Assembly (NCBI GenBank): GCA_022749755.1
Contig: CM040444.1
Span: 18,707,274-18,771,273 of the forward strand
DNA from: Azadirachta indica
Lineage: Eukaryota; Streptophyta; Magnoliopsida; Sapindales; Meliaceae
Direction: 5' to 3'
Length of the DNA: 64,000 nt
Positions within the stretch are counted from its first letter, which is position 1. Each line of letters starts with the position of its first letter. Both the position numbers and the translations under genes were made by a program. This document shows, in pieces, positions 31,704-43,915 of the stretch. The notes under the pieces were generated by a model. It made no database searches, had not been told where the DNA came from, and saw nothing but the letters and a program-made list of their open reading frames with translations.

Positions 31704-34700
31704 ATGGCTGACATTATTCTTAGCGTTGCCATAGAAGTTGCCAAGTGCTTGTTGGGTCCTCTATGGCGTCGATCAAGTTACTTGCGAAACTACACTAGCA
31801 ACTTTGAAAATCTCAATAATGGAGTCGAGAAGCTGGCTGATGCAAGGGAAAGTATACAGAACAAAGTTGTTACTGCTCCGAGAAAGGGGGAGAAGATTGA
31901 AAAAAGAGTTGAGAAGTGGCTGATGAATGTCGAGAAGAAGATTGATGAGGCAGAGAATCTAATTAAAGGGGAAAGGAAGCGAATAAGAAATGTTTCAGGG
32001 GTCTCTGTCCTAATTTGAAGAAGCAGTATCAACTTAGCAAGAAAGCAGTAACGCTGGAGAAGGAAGTTGTTGATCTCAAGGAAGAAGCCGAGAATTCGAT
32101 CAGATTTCCTACCTTGCTGTTCTAGGGGAGGCATGGCTTTCCCTTTGAGGCCTTTGACTCCAGACTGTCGACTCTAAGAAATATACGAAATGCAGTCACC
32201 AATCCTGATATAAGCATCATTGGGGTGTATGGTATGGGTGGCATTGGTAAGACAACACTAGTGAAGGAAGTCGCTAGGAAAGCCAAGAAGGACAAGCCTT
32301 TTGAAGAGGTCATTTTCACAGAGCTATCTCAGTCTGCAGACACCAAAAAAATTCAAGCCGAAATTGCAGAGAAGTTAGGGCTGGAATTGCAAGAGGAAAC
32401 TGAATTTGGAAGACAAGTAGGCTATGTGGACGACTGAAGAACACGAAGAAGGTCCTTGTTGTTTCAGATAACATTTGGAAACATCTTGATTTGGAGAATG
32501 TAGGGATTCCGTATGGAGATGATCACAAAGGATGTAAGGTATTGTTGATCGCAAGAGATCGTGGTGTACTCTTAAAAACGGGTTCGAAAGATAATTTCTC
32601 TATTAGTGTTTTGGATGAAGCAGAAGCTTGGAGATTATTTAAAAAGATGGCTGGTAATGATGTTGAAAACCGGAAGTTGAAATCTACAGCAATGGATGTA
32701 GCCAAGGCATGTGGAGGTTTGCCTGTTGCTATATCTACAATAGCAAGGGCATTAAGAAATAAAAGTGTGCCTCAATGGAAGAATGCCTTGCGAGAACTCC
32801 GAACACCATCGTCAGGAAGCTTTAAAGGAGTATCGGCTGAGGCATATTTAACTATCGAGACGAGTTACAAATATTTAAAAAGTCAAGAAAACTTTTCTGC
32901 TCTGTAGTATAATGTTACCTGTTGACACTTTAGACTCGTTCAAATATATGATGGGTTTGGGCATATTTGAAGGAGTCAATGCCATGGAAGACGAACGAAA
33001 TAAATTCTATGCATTGGTGCATGAACTTGAAGATTCTTGTTTGTTGCTTGAAGGTGATAGTAGTACAGGACTTTCTGTGCATGATGTCGTTCCTGATGTT
33101 GCCATTTCAATTGCATGTCGAGACCAACGTGCATTTGTGGTGAGAAATGGGGATCTGTGGAAATGGCCAAATAAGGACATGCTTAGAAAATGTACTACAA
33201 TCTCTTTAAGCGATAGTAATATTGATGAGCTTCCTGAAGGATTGGAATGTCCGCAACTTGAATTTCTTTTTATGGAAATAAAAGATTCTTCTATCAAAAT
33301 CCATGAGAATTTTTTCACAGGAATGAGAAAGCTTAGAGTCGTAGATTTGACTAGAATGCAATTAACATCACTTCTATAATCACTTGATGTTGTTACAGAC
33401 CTCCAAACACTGTGCTTGGATCAAGGCGTATTTGAAGATGTAGCTATTATCGGAAAGCTGAAGAATCTAGAAATCCTTAGCTTTTGGAGTTCTGATATTG
33501 TCCAGTTGCATTAAGAACTAGGTCAATTGACAAAGCTAAGGTTGTTAGATTTATCCAATTGTTTCAAACTAAAAGTTATTGCACCCCATGTCTTATCAAG
33601 CTTAACTCGGTTAGAAGAGCTATATATGAGTAATTGTTCTGTTGAATGGGAGATTGAAGGGTCCAACGGTGAAAGAAGCAACGCTAGCCTTAATGAGTTG
33701 ATGCTTTTGCCTTATCTGTCTACTTTAGAAATAGATATTAAAAATGAGAATATCTTACCAGAAGGCTTGCTTTCCAAGAAGTTGGCAAGGTATCAAATAT
33801 TAATAGGAGAAAGATCATTCGAGTATTTTTTGCTGTCACCCAGCATTGGTTATTGGTATAGGTTTAACCCATGGTACAATTTTGATGAGCAGCAGACTTT
33901 AAGAATTTTGAAACTTAAGCTTAGTTCTACAAGCATTTATTCGGAAAATTTGCAGGGCGTCAAGGATGTTGAGTTCTTATGTTTAGACAAGTTGAAGGAT
34001 ATCAAGAATGCTGTTTTTGAATTGAGTACAGAGGGATTCGCCCAACTGAAACATCTCCATATCCAAAATAATCCTGAATTTTTGTGCATAATTGACTCTA
34101 TGGAGAGGGTCTCTTTTGAAGCCTTTCCACTCTTGGAATCGTTGACTCTTCACTATTTGACCAACTTAGAGAAGATATATCGCGATGAACTCAGAGTAAA
34201 CTCTTTTAACGAGTTAAATATCATAAAGGTAAAGAATTGCAATAAATTAAGAAATATCTTCTCGCTTTCTACTACCAAATGTCTCCCGCTACTTCAAAAG
34301 ATTGCCGTGATTGATTGTGAGAATATGGAAGAAATCTTTGGTATTGGCGAAGAAAATGATGCCAACAACAATCAAGTTCTTGATAAGATTGAGTTTGCTC
34401 AGCTAACCATCTTGAGTCTACGAAGTCTTCCACAACTTACATGCTTTTGCAGAGTAAGTAAAGACACAAGAGAACTTGATAACTAGTAGTCCTTCACTGC
34501 TTTTCTGTGAAAAGGTGCATAAGTTACCAGTAATCTAGTTCTCTATGACTTCATTTATTTGAGAAAAAAAGTACTTCTTTAATTTACTTTATTTTCCTGC
34601 AGGTAGTGTTGCCTAACTTGGAGTTCCTGAATCTAAACGAAATTAACGTGGAAAAGATTTGCCACAATCAACTTCCAGCCATGTCTTCTTGCTTTCGAAG

Positions 34701-35896
34701 GCTAACGCAACTGATTGTGTGGAACTGTCACAAATTAAGATACATAATTTCATCTTCTATGGTTAAAAGCTTTGAGCAGCTCCAACACCTTGAGATATAC
34801 AATTGTATGGCTTTGGCAGAGATCATTGCAAGGGAAGGAGCAGAAACAACAACTAGATTTGTCTTTCCGCGACTGACCACACTCATACTCTGGAAACTGC
34901 CAGAACTCAGATGCTTCTACCCCGGATTGCATACTTCAGAGTGGCCTGTATTGCAAAAGTTGGAAGTCATGTTTTGTGACCAAGTGAAGATATTTGGTTC
35001 AGAATTATTTAGCTTCAATCAGGAGAGCCAAATTCATAATATCACAGTGCAGCAGCCCATCCTTATGGTTGAAAAGGTATGAAATTTCTCTTTTTCTTTT
35101 CTAATTAAAAAAATAACTAATTCATATGAAAGATTTCTAATAAGTATTTACTACTTGTGCCAGCTTTAGATTTAGATGATGTTAGTCATAGTTAGATTCA
35201 AATTCTTCTGATAGACTCATTTGATTAGAAATGTTCATGAACATTTTGAAGGGAAATTAAAAACAAAAAAATAAAAATAAGAAATTCAATCAGTTAGAAG
35301 TTTTCAAAAACAATTTTCAAGGGGAAAATTTTGATGGGTTGCACAAACACAGCAGCCATATTGATACTGAACCTCATTTACGATTCAAAGAATGGAAAGG
35401 GATATATTTTCACTCTTTGCTGTAATTCTCTGTTCTACAATCAACTAACATTTTCACTTTTTCTTTTCTTTATAAAGTATATATGAATCATCCTATATCA
35501 TAGCGTACATTGATTTCAACTTGCTTTTGTGTGATTGATTTTCAGGTTTTTCTCAACTTGGAAGAACTAAAACTAAGCGGGAAGGACATAGCAATAATTT
35601 GGCAGTGCGAGTTTCCGAGGAACTTCTTAAGCAAAATTAAACTTCTTCATGCCGTGAAAGATGCATGTGAAAGTTTTCCACTCATATTACTCGAAAGATT
35701 TGACAATCTGGAAAAGCTGGGACTTCTTTGGAGTTCATACAAAGAGATATTCTCAAGCGGACAAGTCAAGCAAGATGTTGGAAAGCTTGCAAAGATAAAA
35801 AGTCTAACGCTGTCCAGACTTAATGACCTTAACCAGTTGTGGGAACAAGACTCGAAAATGGATTCCATTCTACAAAATCTTTACAGTAGTAGTTGA
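31704..35896 (+). pseudogene. CC-NBS-LRR (CNL) resistance-gene pseudogene
   Basis: The start ATG at 31704 begins M-A-D-I-I-L-S-V-A, a coiled-coil N-terminus. NB-ARC motifs follow: P-loop G-M-G-G-I-G-K-T-T (about 32231), kinase-2 L-V-V-S-D-N-I-W (Ser in place of the usual Leu or Asp neighbour), K-V-L-L-I-A-R-D, C-G-G-L-P-V-A and V-H-D-V (normally M-H-D-V). LRRs run from about 33230. Introns are at 34454-34602 and 35077-35545 (GT-AG). Lesions are a frameshift near 32000, TAG at 32123-32125, a frameshift near 32412, a shift with lost sequence near 32880-32910, TAA at 33377-33379 and TAA at 33512-33514. The last exon ends early at 35896, short of the usual LRR tail. Intact members are cytoplasmic or plasma-membrane-linked immune receptors that bind ATP and trigger cell death on effector detection. 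The closest type by memory is the At4g27190/RPS5-like CNL family. It cannot make a full protein. Confidence 0.93.
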
Positions 35897-36600
35897 GAAA
35901 AACCTATACAGTAGTATGTATAAAATGCAATTAATAATTTCTAGTATGTATAAAATGCAATTATAAACCTATACAGTAGTAGTTGCTTAGGAAATATAAC
36001 CTTTCAATCTTTACAATTTTGTAAAATATTTTAACTTTTTTGCCTATGTTTTAGCTATATAGAAATATATTGCATTTAAAAATATAATATAATTATAAAT
36101 ATAATATCCCTAAATATGTTGTAATATAAATAAAATTATATTTTTAGTTATAACAATCAATAAATATAGTATTGTCAATATACTACTTTTACTAACCACC
36201 ATTGAATGAGATCATAAGATTCATTGCTTTAATAAATTGAGATTTAATGATGATTTTTGAATCATGATATCTTTATTTTGCTACATGATTATGCTTAATT
36301 TATCTATCATCAAATAGCATATTTAACATTGTTTAATTCATTTTGAGTATTTATTTTTTTTTTAAGTATTTTAGTTTTATTTTATAAACGTTGAGGTGTT
36401 TCGATAAAAAAACATGAAAATAAAGCATAAGTGCAAGTCCGCAAGCCTCTCTATTGATCTTGGGCTAAAGTTGCAGAAATCAATGTTTTGAGCATGGTGT
36501 ACTAAAACAATGATAATTTTGTCTAAATAACTCATAATCACAACTCATTTGCAGTGTTAGAAACTAAACATCCAGAACTTCAATTTGATATGTCATAGGC
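35897..36600. other. AT-rich DNA downstream of the CNL relic
   Basis: A short duplication (AGTATGTATAAAATGCAATTA twice, at about 35912 and 35943) follows the stop. No gene was recognised. Confidence 0.5.
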
Positions 36601-38700
36601 AATAGCTACAGCATGGCCGTGCTATGCTCGCTCCTTCTCCACACGAATAAGAGCAAAGAGGCAACAAGCTTAGCCCAGCCGCTCCAAGCCATGGCGTGCC
36701 CGCACTATACAAACTACCTTCTCAGCACCCCCACGCCATTTGTTTCAAACTTGATGATTTTACTCGATTTTTTGCCCTTGGATCACCAACTAATGGCTTG
36801 CTTTAGACTTCTATTAGGTTTTAATGTTTTTGGGGAGACAGCCACCATATTCAAAAATAAGAAAGAGGGTTTTTAGAGGGAAAAGTAGAGAAAAAGGAGA
36901 GAGTTGTAGTGAGAGAAAGTGGAAGAATCAACAAATTCATAGAGAGGATTGAAAGACCACTTGAAGAGTATTGGGGATTTGAAGCTTAAATCAATCTAGT
37001 TCTAACTCTTAAATTCTTAATTTCTCTTGAAACTCATTTGGATTGTTATTATTTGTTTTATTTTATTGACTAATGAATTTCAAGATGATATTAATTTTTG
37101 ATATTGATATGTTAGACTAATTTCTATATTCTAAGGTGTTGATATAATCTAATTGGATTATGCTTTGATTGATTGAAAATTTGTTAATATACGTATATTA
37201 TATTCATTTATGTTTTCTTGCACTTAAGGCTTCTAATTTGTTGAAAAATGAATTAGTTGAAATTATATGAACGAGTGAATGCTTGGAAGAGAACAATTTG
37301 TTCATTAAGACAAAGAAAACATAGTTTACAAACATTGAGAGTTCAGAAGGATATCGATGTCTAAACAATCAAATTAATTCTAAGAAAACTAAGAAACTGG
37401 GAGTTAATTGGGTCTTTAGACATTAATAACTGGTAAAGCTAAAAGATCGTTTGATTACTCTAGTCATATAGCAATATCAACTAGGTTAGTTGACCATAGG
37501 ACTTGGTTTAACCTTGAAAAAGGTAATCAGGTTAAATTATAACTAGTTATTAGTGAACTAAAGTAGAAAATATTAGCAATTTCTAATTAGAATGAATATA
37601 ATAACAATTAGGTGAAGTCAAGGCTCTAGGACAATTTCCATATCAATTTCACACACTTAGTCTATTACTTTTATTTCTTCTTTGCCATCCCTGATTTTAA
37701 TTAGTGAATTCTAGTTTGTTTCTTTGTCAATTTTATTTCTTAAACTTAGATTGCCTAAATAAAGTCAATTTGCCATAATTGTAGTAATTAGCTTAAAATA
37801 CAAAATCTCAGTCTTTATAAGTACGACAACCCCTTTTATCATTATATCACTTGTACGATCTAGTATACTTGCTGGTTACATGGGCGCGTAACAAATGGTG
37901 CCTTTGCTAGGGATTGAGAATTTTTTAATTCTACTAACATTGCAATGTGCAATATTGATTTTAATTTAGGAATTTATTTTGTTTTGTTTAAATTTTGTTT
38001 CATTTGGGTTTCGTAGATGCATGTGAAGGGCACTTGTTACTTTTCATCCATGGCTGACCAAAACAATCCTCAACGAGCAATCAAAGAGTAGTTCAGGTTG
38101 ATCATCAATGAGATTATTCCAAAATAGTGCGCCCAACCATTACTACCAACAATTTTGAGCTGAAACCAACATTGATTAGTGTAGTGCAACAAAATCAGTT
38201 TAGTGATCACCGCTTAAAGACTAGAATATGCACTTTGCAATGTTTATTGAGATTTGTGACATAGTGAAGATGAATAGGGTTATCAAGGATGCTATTAGAT
38301 TATTTCTTCTCTCTTTTAGGGACAAAGCAAGAGGATGCTTGCAATCCTTCTAATCGGGAAGCATTGTATCTTGGGAAGAGTTGGCGCAAAGTTCTTATCT
38401 AAATTCTTCCTACTAGCAACATGATTTCATGCCACTTTATAAAGATTGAAATTAGAGCTTTCAAGCAACATGCTTTTATGCCACTTTATAAAGCTTGGGA
38501 GAAATTTAAAGATCTACTTAAAAGATGTCCCTAACATGAGTATCAAGATTGGTTCCATATTCAACTTTTCTACAATGAGTTGAATGGACAAACTCAGACT
38601 ATAGTACAACTGGTTTCATTTGTTTATGCTCATAAATTATACACACTTCATGTCAAAATTGATTTGAATCTTGATTTGATGAATTCACATAGTTAGAATA
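36601..38700 (+). mobile_element. Decayed Ty3/gypsy element: LTR-like DNA, PBS and gag relic
   Basis: A PBS-like block TGGTGCCTTTGCTAGGGA at 37896-37913 resembles TGGCGCCGTTGCCGGGGA, used by Athila-type elements. LTR-like DNA precedes it, but its left border is unclear. An 87-codon open frame at 36613-36876 inside this part has no recognisable domain. From 38035 the text reads M-H-V-K-G-T-C and then gag pieces: F-I-E-I-C-D-I-V-K-M-N, F-R-D-K-A-R-G-C-L-Q-S and A-W-E-K-F-K-D-L-L-K-R-C-P (about 38240-38535). Stops are frequent. No pol follows. Confidence 0.7.
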
Positions 38701-39152
38701 TGATACAAGATAGTATAAACTAGCATAACCTTTTTAGTGAGCTTTGAGTCTTTATGCATTAATTCCGAATATTATATAACTACTCTATATCTATTCTTGT
38801 CACCTTATTATTCTAGTGATCTCATCATGTTTGTTTTGATTAGTTAGCTTAACTTTCATGTTTTGCATGTAAAATTGATTGTATGATATATGAGAAGTGA
38901 TTTTAGGCCTTGTTTGAACCATTTGAGCCTTTCTTGTCAACCTTTGTATGATTTCCTAGTTAACCATTTTGAGCCTCAAGTTAATCTCTTTTTTCTTCAT
39001 AAAACCAACAATAACCAAATCTAATAGTTAAAAATATTGTCTTTATTCTTGTGGGAACTCTCAAGCTATCTTAAAATTGTAATGATGTATACTTTAAAAT
39101 AAGTTTAGTGGTTATTGCGTGTTATTTGTGTGTTTATTGTCCACAAAGCTTT

Positions 39153-39240
<88 letters not shown>

Positions 39241-40408
39241 GAAAAAACCTCATTATAACATAGAAGAAAAGTCTTATATTGATTTTATGTGTTATTTGAT
39301 TAGTCTGCATCCATTTCTATGAAAATTGAGTTAATAATATTCTATTCATGAGACCATCATCGTTATATCAAAAATAGCATATCATTTCAATTGTATGCAA
39401 GCTTTGGTTCTTCCATTAAAAATCTAAGTATAATTATTGTCTTACATACTTTTGAGTGTGTTTGCTTGAGAGTGACATTTTTAACGAGATTTGGAGTTTT
39501 AGACTTCTATGCATGCTATGCTTTAATATGTGAAAAATGATATGATGATGATGATCAATTTATAGCTATGACACACTACACATGAGCATATCTTATGAAG
39601 CTTTGTTGATATTTGGATAATTGAGTGATTAAGTTTGTATTTTGTTGCATTCTTATTGACTTTGAAATATGTTTTAACATTTTATTTTTATGTATAATAT
39701 ATTTATTTAAAAGATTATATTAAGTTCATTATATATTTTAATAGAAATTTATGAAAATATAAAAAATGGACAAAATAAATACATGTTTTTATATATATAT
39801 ATATCATACAAATAAAAATAATGAAAGTTTTCTTCTTTATTAAAACAATAATATAAAGTATATTTAATTACTAATTTTATTCACAAAAGATATCAAATTC
39901 TCTTCTTTTTTATAAACCCTAAATTTCCCAAATCTCTCCTAGCCCCAAAAGATTTCTCCAAATTGTCAGACCCTTACTTTCTAATTCATTATTTCACCAA
40001 AATAGAAAATCGAGGGCGAGCATCAATTTTCGACGACCAATATGTAATGGCTAGTACTTAGAATTGATGGCAAAATCAAAGTTCATGGCTAGTGGTTGGC
40101 GGTGGCTACATTAGTAGTTGACAGCAAATGTGAATAATAAATAATAATAATAATAATATATAAAATATTTTAAATTAGTTACTTTTTATTTATATCTCGG
40201 TGTAATACAATAAATATTGAAACTCTATATACTGTAATATAAAAAAACTGCATTTTTTTCAAGAGCTATATTTTGATAAATGCCGTCGAAAAATTTTTAT
40301 AGTATAATGACAACGACCAATATGTCCTTATATCTTATAAAAGAGTCCTATAATCATAATATTTTTTAAAGGTTAAAATAAACATAAAACTTATTTTACC
40401 TGAAACAC
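38701..40408. other. No gene seen; probable gypsy spacer and AT-rich DNA
   Basis: Contains the (AG)n tract described separately and an (AT)n run near 39792. Nothing coding was recognised. Confidence 0.5.
39156..39237 (+). repeat. (GA)n microsatellite, about 41 units
   Basis: 82 bp of uninterrupted GA/AG. It is the longest pure microsatellite in the window. Confidence 0.97.
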
Positions 40409-40411
40409 TAA

Positions 40412-40834
40412 GGGTCCGTTTAGTATAGTTTTTAAATAAAACTTTTTAAAGTAGAGTTTTTACCCGTAAAATTTTTATGAGTAAAGCTTTTAATAAAAAT
40501 TAATTAATCGTTTGATTGTTACAAATGACTTTTGAGAAAAATTTGAGTAATTATTTTAATAAATAAATTTTTAATGTTTTATTTTAAAAAAATTACGTAA
40601 AATTTTTAAAATAAAATAAGGGTATTTTAAATAATTTTATCTTTTAAAAAAGCTGGGAAAACTCTACTGCCAGAAGCCCAAGTTTTGGGCTTCTTCCAAT
40701 AGAAGAAAAACAGTTTTTTTAATTTCTAAAAACTCTTTTTCATTATCAATCAAACGACATTAAAAAATTTGAAAAGAGTTTTTATTATTAAAAAAAGCTT
40801 TTTGGCCAATAAAAAAAGTAAACCAAACGAGCAC
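40412..40834. mobile_element. PIF/Harbinger (Tourist-like) MITE, 423 bp
   Basis: TAA target copies at 40409-40411 and 40835-40837. The ends GGGTCCGTTTAGT and, reverse-complemented, GTGCTCGTTTGGT share 9 of 13 bases. Inner arms such as AAAACTTTTTAAAG and AAAAGCTTTTTGG are also partly complementary. No coding capacity. Confidence 0.65.
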
Positions 40835-40837
40835 TAA

Positions 40838-41158
40838 AGAAACCGTGTAGATAAATCTCTTAATTAAGACACAAATCTAGATCCAGTATATACATAAAAT
40901 CAACATAAAAAAATACTACAAAATTTACAAAATAAACAAAAAAATAGAACAAAAAGAAATTTCCTTTTAAGTTGTTCTTTAATCCACCAATCTTATCTAT
41001 CCAAACTCGATGACAACGCAAACTGACTAGTTCCAACCTAGCTGTCCTCGCCAATGGACAACCTTCGCATAAAGGCAGTCACCTTGTCATGTCATTAAAG
41101 CCGAAAACACACAATAATGCTTGGTAATCAGTGAGCGAGTCTGATGGCAGCATAGGTG
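40838..41158. other. No gene seen
   Basis: A 64-codon minus-strand frame (40860-41054) has low-complexity F/Y/V text and no domain. It is treated as chance. Confidence 0.5.
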
Positions 41159-41533
41159 TGTGAAGATAATCTCTACCCAAAAGCTCAGTTGCTGCAAACC
41201 TAATACTGAACGCTCAGCTATTGTTCTGGTGTGGAATACTTGGTAGCTATTGACGTTAAGCTAACTGGATATTTCCTTAGTTGTCATTGATGAGCTGACT
41301 ATTATTTAGCTAACTTGAGGAATTCTATTACAGATATTTCTGTATCGCTTTCCTTGCGATTTAGGGAGATTTAAGAGTAGTGTAGAGCATTATGTTTTGG
41401 TATAAATAGTTAGAACTGCTTCAGCTAAGTTGAGTGTATGTTGATGAAATCTAATTGAATAAAACGAAAGTCTTTCTCCAGAAATTTTCTTTCACTCTCC
41501 TAGCAACCAAACAACATTTTCTGAATCTGAACT
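41159..41533 (+). repeat. 5' LTR of element B
   Basis: 375 bp. It contains a TATA-like GGTATAAATAG at about 41399, followed by leader DNA and AATAAAA at about 41458. Confidence 0.9.
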
Positions 41534-41589
41534 TAGTATAAGAGCAACAAATAGCCAACGCCAATCAATCCTACCTTAATTTTTCATCA

Positions 41590-43254
41590 AACACAACAAT
41601 TTTTTTTGTTGTTCCAACAAAGCTTGACGGAAACAATTATCTCATCTGGAGATCTGAGGTCCTGCCATGTATTCGAGGAAATGGCCTTGAAGATTTCATC
41701 AATGGAGCTAGATCAAAGCCTGTGCAGATTCTTCAAGTAGAAGTGACAATCAACTGGTTGAGAATCTTGAGTTTACTATCTCGAAAAGAAAGGATTAGCT
41801 ACTACTTGGTTGGTCACTATCTTTTATGAGTGAAGCAATCTTAAGCTTGATAATCGGATGTAAATCTTCTTATGATGTATGGCTTGCTTTAGAAAAACAA
41901 TTTGGATCTCAATCTAAAGCAAGAACTCTTTAGCTTTGATTTTAGCTACAGACAACCAAGAAAGATGGATCTACTATGGCCGAATATTTTCTTAAAATGA
42001 AAAATATTGCAGATAATATAGCAGCTGTTGGAGCACCAGTTACAGATGATGAATTCATTCTATATTTGTTGGGAGGATTAGGAGCTGAATATGATTCCAT
42101 AGTAGTTAATATCATAAGTAGGTCTGATGTTCCAAATATGCATGAAGTTTACTCGATGCTTTTAACTCAAGATAGCAGAATTGAACACCAGAATACTATG
42201 AATGCAGCTTTAGCTCAAGCTAGTTATAATGCTAACTATGCCAGGCGAAGCAGTACAATAAAAAGGATGATGCCAAGAATGGAATGAATTATGTTCAGAA
42301 TAAAGGCTATGGAGGTGGAAAGAATGGTCCTTACGGCAAAGGAAACACAAGGCCAATTTGTCAGATCTATAACAAAGTTGGTCAACTGCTAACATCTGCT
42401 ATCACAGGTTTAAAATGTTGGAATTAATGCATTTTCCACACTTATGAGCTGTCAAACAAAATATTTTTCAACATTTGCAGGTCATGAACACTGTCAGAAG
42501 ACAATTTTCAAAACTTAAACTATATCGATTAAGGCATCATTTCTGAGCATGGTTGGCACCGTTAGAAAGACCAAGATGTCAACTTTCTACCAAATTTTAC
42601 AGTATTCAATTTGGATTTTTCTAGAGAAAGTTAGAGTCAAATATTTAAGGGACCTTCAGATAGAAGGTCACTTTAAAATGTCTGCATAAAACTGTCAAAA
42701 TTCTCATACAATGGTTTGTATTTAGAGTCAATATTTTTGTCTCTAAAAAGTATGTTTAGAATTCTCTAGGATTGATTTTCTAGCACGTCTAGTTGTTATT
42801 TGTATGGCAATGTAAGTGAAAATCTCATGACAGAAAAAACAGAACACAGAAATAACAAAATTTTGCAGAATATTGAGCTCTGCAGCAGCAACTCAACAAA
42901 TGTTCTGTTCTTGTTTTTAATTTTTCTTTACAATTCATTCAAATTACCAACATAAAAAAGACTATGTTCTAAAGGCTCAACAGAATTATTTTCCACAACA
43001 GTATAATTATCAACAAGGAAAATCAAAAAGCCCTAACCAGAACAACAAGGCAGCTTATGTGAGTAATGCTGAAAGAATAGCAGATGAGAGTTGTATCTTG
43101 ACAGTGGTGCAACTCATCATTTAACTAATGATGTTAATAATTTGGCTACTAACGACGACTTTAAAGGCATAGAAAAGTCAATCATTGTTAATGGTCAGGG
43201 ATTTCATATTTCATATATCGATAATGCTTTTCTTACCTTAAAAACATCTAAAAA
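41590..43254 (+). pseudogene. Element B gag and protease start, broken
   Basis: A UBN2-type gag is readable in shifting frames. The best piece, 41976-42287, reads M-A-E-Y-F-L-K-M-K-N-I-A-D-N and L-L-G-G-L-G-A-E-Y-D. A solo LTR interrupts it at 42416. Beyond that insert, 43091 begins Y-L-D-S-G-A-T-H-H-L-T, the aspartic protease active-site region, which is intact. The frame is cut by element C at 43255 and resumes at about 48386. Confidence 0.85.
42416..42952 (+). mobile_element. Solo LTR of the element C family
   Basis: 537 bp, TGTTGGAATTAATGC to ATTACCAACA, with exact TAAAA target copies at 42411-42415 and 42953-42957. It matches the LTRs of element C in the opposite orientation. It sits in the gag of element B. 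Confidence 0.92.
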
Positions 43255-43789
43255 TGTTAGTTATTTGAATGAATTGTAAAGAAAAATTAAAAATAAGAAC
43301 AGAACATTTGTTGAGTTGCTACTACAGAGCTCAATGTTCTGCAGAAATTTTATTTCAGTGTTCTGTTCCGTGTATTACAAGATTTTCACTTATATTGCCA
43401 AATAAATAACAGCTAGACATGCTAGAAAATCAATCCTAGAGAATTCTAAAAATACTTCTTAGAGACAAAAACTTTTACTCTAAATACAAACCATTATATG
43501 AGAATTTTGACAGTTTTATGCAGACATTTTATATTGACTTTCTATCTGAACATCCTTTAAACATTTGACTATAACTTTTTCTAAAAAAATCCAAATTGAA
43601 TACTGTAAAATTTGATCGAAAGTCGACACCTTGATCTTTCTAACAGTACCAACTATGCTCAGAAATGATACCTTAATCGATACAATTTAAATTTTGAAAA
43701 TTGTCCTCTAACAGTGTTTATAACCTACAAATGTTGAAAAGTATATTGTTTGACAGCTCATAAGTGTGGAAATTGCATTAATTCCAACA
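43255..43789 (-). repeat. 3' LTR of element C
   Basis: 535 bp, colinear with 47847-48380 and with the inverted solo LTR at 42416-42952. Confidence 0.93.
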
Positions 43790-43915
43790 GAGCCCCTTAA
43801 TGTATTTTCTTCACAACTCCAATGAGTTCTCTAAGATAATAAAATCTTTCTCTTAGAAGAGCTTTAGTAAGAATGTCAGCAAGCTGCTCCTCTCCTCTAT
43901 TCTATAATATTCAAG

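Noticed and set aside
32976..33318. Minus-strand frames inside the CNL relic
   Set aside because: Antisense shadows of the NBS-LRR coding text.
36613..36876. 87-codon frame beginning M-A-V-L-C-S-L-L-L
   Set aside because: It lies in LTR-like DNA before a gypsy primer-binding block, so it is more likely non-coding LTR sequence than a secreted peptide gene.
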